Assembly: GCA_036339995.1 (NCBI GenBank)
Contig: JAYYZW010000085.1
Span: forward strand, 1 to 7,361
Length of the DNA: 7,361 nt
Source of the DNA: JAYYZW01 sp036339995
GTDB lineage: Bacteria > Pseudomonadota > Gammaproteobacteria > Ga0077536
Direction: 5' to 3'
Part shown: piece after piece, positions 4,669-7,361 of the stretch
How the letters are laid out: every line of letters begins with the position of its first letter
How positions within the stretch are numbered: the first letter of the stretch is position 1
Notes under the pieces: generated by a model
Seen by the model: only the letters and a program-made list of their open reading frames with translations
Told to the model about the DNA's origin: nothing
The model's database searches: none
Program-made: the position numbers and the translations under genes

Positions 4669-6666
4669 TTGGAAAAACTCAACGACCGGCAACGCGATGC
4701 CATACACCACTGTGACGGTCCGGTTCTGGTGCTCGCCGGCGCCGGCAGTGGTAAAACCCGGGTCATCACACATAAAATTGCCTACCTCATCGATCGATGC
4801 GGAGCTGATCCGGCGCGCATTGCCGCCATCACGTTCACCAACAAGGCGGCACGCGAGATGCGCGAGCGCGTTCGCGGATTGCCCGGCCGCGGCGATCAAC
4901 GGCCCTGGATTTCCACCTTTCATGCGCTCGGACTCAGGATCCTGGGCGTCGATTGTGAACAATTGGGCTACCGGCGCGGATTCTCGATTTTCGACGCGGC
5001 CGACTGCGCAGGTGTGTTAGCTGATCTCATGCGGCGGGATCAGCCGGGCAGCGACATTCCGGTTGACCGGGTACAGCAATGTGTCTCCGCCTGGAAGTCC
5101 TCGATGATCAGTCCAAATCACGTCGCGAAGGAAAACCTGACGCCCCCTGAGTCATTAGCGGCACGTTGCTATGCAAGTTATTGCGACGCATTGATGACGT
5201 ATAACGCGATGGACTTCGACGACTTGATCATGCGCCCCGTCGAATTGCTGGGCGCCGATCAGGCCGCGCTCGAACGCTGGCGGGAACAGATCGACTACCT
5301 TTTAGTCGATGAGTACCAGGACACCAATTCGTCCCAGTACGAGTTAGTGAAACTCCTGGTTGGCGGTCATCAACGGTTGACCGCAGTCGGAGACGACGAT
5401 CAATCCATCTACGGATGGCGCGGTGCACGGCCGGAGAACATGCAGTTACTCGCTGTTGATTTCCCACAACTCAAAGTCGTCAAGCTGGAACAGAATTATC
5501 GCTGCAGCGGCATCATCCTCAACGCCGCCAACGCCCTCATCGCGCACAATCCGCACGTCCACGAAAAGCGGCTGTGGAGCGAGCGCGGGTTTGGCGAGAA
5601 GATTCGCGTTGTATCCTGCACCACCGAACACGACGAGAGTGACCGCATCGCCAACGACATTCTGCACCGCCGACTGCTGCACAGACACCGTTTTGCAGAC
5701 TTCGCCGTCCTCCTGCGCGGCAACCATCAAATCCGCCTCTTTGAACATGCTTTCCGCGAACGCGATATTCCCTATGTGGTTTCGGGCGGCCGATCATTTT
5801 TCGACTACTCGGAAGTGAAGGATTGTGTTTGCTACCTGCGCTTGCTGGCCAACTCCAGCGATGACAACGCATTGCTTCGAGTCATCAACACGCCGCGGCG
5901 CACAATCGGCCCCCAGACCGTGACAATTCTCGTTGAAACCGCCGCAGAGACCAAGGAGAGCCTGTTATCCACGTCACTCGGCGAGGCGTTTAGCAAACGC
6001 GTCTCACCACAGGTGTTGAAGCGCGTGCGGAGCTTCACCGGATGGCTGGATGACTTCCAACACGAGGCGCAAGCGAGAGCTCCCGCCGATGCCTTCACCC
6101 AGCTTCTCAATGACATCACTTATGAAGACTGGCTTGAGCAGATTTCGGAAAGCGAGAAAGATGCCGAGCGCCGAAAGGAAAACATTGCCGAACTCACGCG
6201 ATGGATAAAACGCATTCACGACCGAGACCCGTCGCGGACTATCGCGGACGTCGTCGCCGCGCTTACCCTGTTCGACATCGCCGACCGGCAGGAGGTCGAG
6301 GAACAGATCGAGGCCGTTCAACTGGCCACGCTGCATGCCGCCAAGGGCTTAGAATATCATCACGTTTTTCTAGCGGGGTTCGAGGAGAATCTCGTTCCGC
6401 ACCGGAGCAGTATCGACGATGATTCGGTGGAGGAAGAGCGGCGGCTCGCATACGTCGGTATCACCCGCGCCATGCGTACGCTAACCATTACATTTTGCCG
6501 TTCGCGCAAGCGTTACGGACGGATTGAAATCTGCGAGCCTAGCCGCTTTTTGGACGAGCTGCCGGCCGAAGAACTTGCCTGGGACGGGCAGGCCGGTGAG
6601 GCCGGGAGTGAACGAGAAACGGGCCGCGATACACTGGATAATCTCAAACGCATGCTGAAAACATGA
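4669..6666 (+). CDS. rep: ATP-dependent DNA helicase Rep (UvrD/Rep superfamily 1A)
   Basis: Rep is a 3'-5' DNA translocase of superfamily 1A that helps forks pass bound proteins and takes part in restart. From TTG 4669 the protein has 665 residues, close to the 673 of E. coli Rep, and begins LEKLNDRQRDAI like Rep's N-terminus. All helicase motifs are intact: Q-motif Q8, Walker A AGAGSGKT (23-30), Ia TFTNKAA (55-61), Ib STFH (82-85), II DEYQD (214-218), III GDDDQSIYGWRGA (241-253), IV LEQNYR (273-278), V TLHAAKGLE (554-562), VI EERRLAYVGITRA (589-601). The end ETGRDTLDNLKRML resembles Rep's tail, so Rep fits better than UvrD or PcrA. The frame stays open back to ATG 4447, but that would add 74 Ser/Pro/Arg-rich residues without similarity. 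TTG 4669 has no strong ribosome site; TTG 4642 is the next alternative. The stop overlaps the next gene's ATG. Confidence 0.96.
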   Translation: MEKLNDRQRDAIHHCDGPVLVLAGAGSGKTRVITHKIAYLIDRCGADPARIAAITFTNKAAREMRERVRGLPGRGDQRPWISTFHALGLRILGVDCEQLGYRRGFSIFDAADCAGVLADLMRRDQPGSDIPVDRVQQCVSAWKSSMISPNHVAKENLTPPESLAARCYASYCDALMTYNAMDFDDLIMRPVELLGADQAALERWREQIDYLLVDEYQDTNSSQYELVKLLVGGHQRLTAVGDDDQSIYGWRGARPENMQLLAVDFPQLKVVKLEQNYRCSGIILNAANALIAHNPHVHEKRLWSERGFGEKIRVVSCTTEHDESDRIANDILHRRLLHRHRFADFAVLLRGNHQIRLFEHAFRERDIPYVVSGGRSFFDYSEVKDCVCYLRLLANSSDDNALLRVINTPRRTIGPQTVTILVETAAETKESLLSTSLGEAFSKRVSPQVLKRVRSFTGWLDDFQHEAQARAPADAFTQLLNDITYEDWLEQISESEKDAERRKENIAELTRWIKRIHDRDPSRTIADVVAALTLFDIADRQEVEEQIEAVQLATLHAAKGLEYHHVFLAGFEENLVPHRSSIDDDSVEEERRLAYVGITRAMRTLTITFCRSRKRYGRIEICEPSRFLDELPAEELAWDGQAGEAGSERETGRDTLDNLKRMLKT

Positions 6667-7361
6667 CACCAAGTTCAACTATCCATATTCGAAGTGACAC
6701 GGCTAAGCGCGCCGCGCGGATCATCGGCGCCCTGCTTTGCCTCGGGGTAAGCAGCCAACCGGTATTGGCCGCGGAAGCTTTTGAAGCGATCGAAAAAGTA
6801 CCGACGTCCGAGGTGCTACCCCGATCGTTTCTTCGTTCAGCCAATTACGAAATTGATCCGGTGTCGCATGCCAAGGACAATTTCTATTATTTCGAGGTCC
6901 TCACCGATCACGGTAATTACAAAATTGCGTCGCTATCGATGCTACGCCTTCGACTGCATGAAATTTCGACCGTTTCGGAAATTTCGGCCAGGCTCAACCA
7001 GTCCGGAGTGAATCTGAATCGCTCACCCGGTGGGCGCCGAGGCGTCGCCTCGGAATTCGTGGTCGATATTCTGTCCGATCCCATAAGTACCGCGTCACAG
7101 CTGCTCGGCAACATTCAATACAACCTGGAAGAAACGTTCATCGAATCGAAACGCGGAGATCCATCCGGGGCGCGGCGATCGGCGGGAACCGATCTGAATC
7201 CCGGGCCACACCGGCGCAGCGCCGCTGCACAGGTGGGCGTCGATGTCTACTCCAGTAACCCGGCCCTGCAGGAGCTGCTCGATGGAATCGAAAAATCCCG
7301 AAGCGCGGGCACGACCGCAACCGCGATCTCGCCGCTGATACGTAACGTCTTTGCCGGACCG
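6663..7361 (+). CDS. Secreted protein of unknown function, 3'-truncated, coupled to rep
   Basis: From ATG 6663 the frame is open for 233 codons to the window edge. The ATG overlaps the rep stop as ATGA, indicating translational coupling. Residues 1-37 look like a Sec signal peptide: basic region R10 to R19, hydrophobic IIGALLCLGV, cleavage near VLA36 or LAA37. The mature part has a segment FYYFEVLTDHGNYKIAS (74-90), then MLRLRLHEI (93-101), a variable stretch, and DPISTASQLLGNI (139-151). This order recalls uncharacterised exported proteobacterial proteins in which a short beta-like module precedes a conserved RL-x-EI helix and a DP-x-x-T-x-x-x-LL-x-N segment; that similarity is from memory and unverified. 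The region after about residue 160 is polar and rich in Arg, Ser and Gly. No catalytic motif is seen. No link to helicase function is evident beyond co-transcription. Confidence 0.82.
   Translation, partial: MTPSSTIHIRSDTAKRAARIIGALLCLGVSSQPVLAAEAFEAIEKVPTSEVLPRSFLRSANYEIDPVSHAKDNFYYFEVLTDHGNYKIASLSMLRLRLHEISTVSEISARLNQSGVNLNRSPGGRRGVASEFVVDILSDPISTASQLLGNIQYNLEETFIESKRGDPSGARRSAGTDLNPGPHRRSAAAQVGVDVYSSNPALQELLDGIEKSRSAGTTATAISPLIRNVFAGP

Noticed and set aside
4427..5020. Plus-strand frame of 197 codons overlapping the start of rep
   Set aside because: Most of it is in a different frame over the conserved Walker A and Ia region of rep, and its translation has no recognisable features.

Overview
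The window looks like chromosomal DNA of a gammaproteobacterium (a betaproteobacterium is less likely). The evidence is a full-length Rep-type UvrD-like helicase that follows E. coli Rep motif by motif, a proteobacterial-type RimK-associated zinc protease (PF05618-like), Sec-type signal peptides and moderately GC-rich DNA. GC was judged by eye, not computed. I see no rRNA, tRNA, CRISPR array, insertion sequence or phage gene. It reads as ordinary chromosome with several uncharacterised envelope proteins.

Layout. (1) Positions 1-2019, plus strand: the 3' part of an ABC exporter ATPase gene, overlapping a polytopic ABC-2-type permease gene. (2) Positions 2012-3741, minus strand: a two-gene operon running toward the permease. 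A membrane-anchored retropepsin-like zinc protease homologue is followed, through an ATGA overlap, by a TraB/PrgY (TIKI-superfamily) protein with a membrane C-terminus. The TraB gene and the permease gene converge with 8 bp of coding overlap. (3) Positions 3742-3864: a divergent promoter region with back-to-back -10-like elements and nested inverted repeats. (4) Positions 3865-4191, plus strand: a small secreted His/Tyr/Arg/Gly-rich protein with a TTG start and a strong Shine-Dalgarno. (5) Positions 4192-4668: a 477-nt gap holding a weak terminator-like stem-loop, a perfect dyad (TGACTGG-N7-CCAGTCA) just upstream of an extended -10 element, and a short heptamer repeat. (6) Positions 4669-6666, plus strand: rep helicase, best started at TTG 4669, not at the open-frame ATG at 4447. 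(7) Positions 6663-7361, plus strand: an ATGA-coupled secreted protein of unknown function that runs off the window.

How the parts work together. The ABC pair should form one exporter of unknown substrate. The two minus-strand genes are probably co-expressed and encode two unrelated protease-like membrane proteins. That pairing is the nearest thing here to an undescribed system, but its function is only inferred. Rep restarts or clears replication forks; the secreted protein coupled to it has no evident link to DNA metabolism. Three of the gene starts I favour (3741, 3865, 4669) are TTG.
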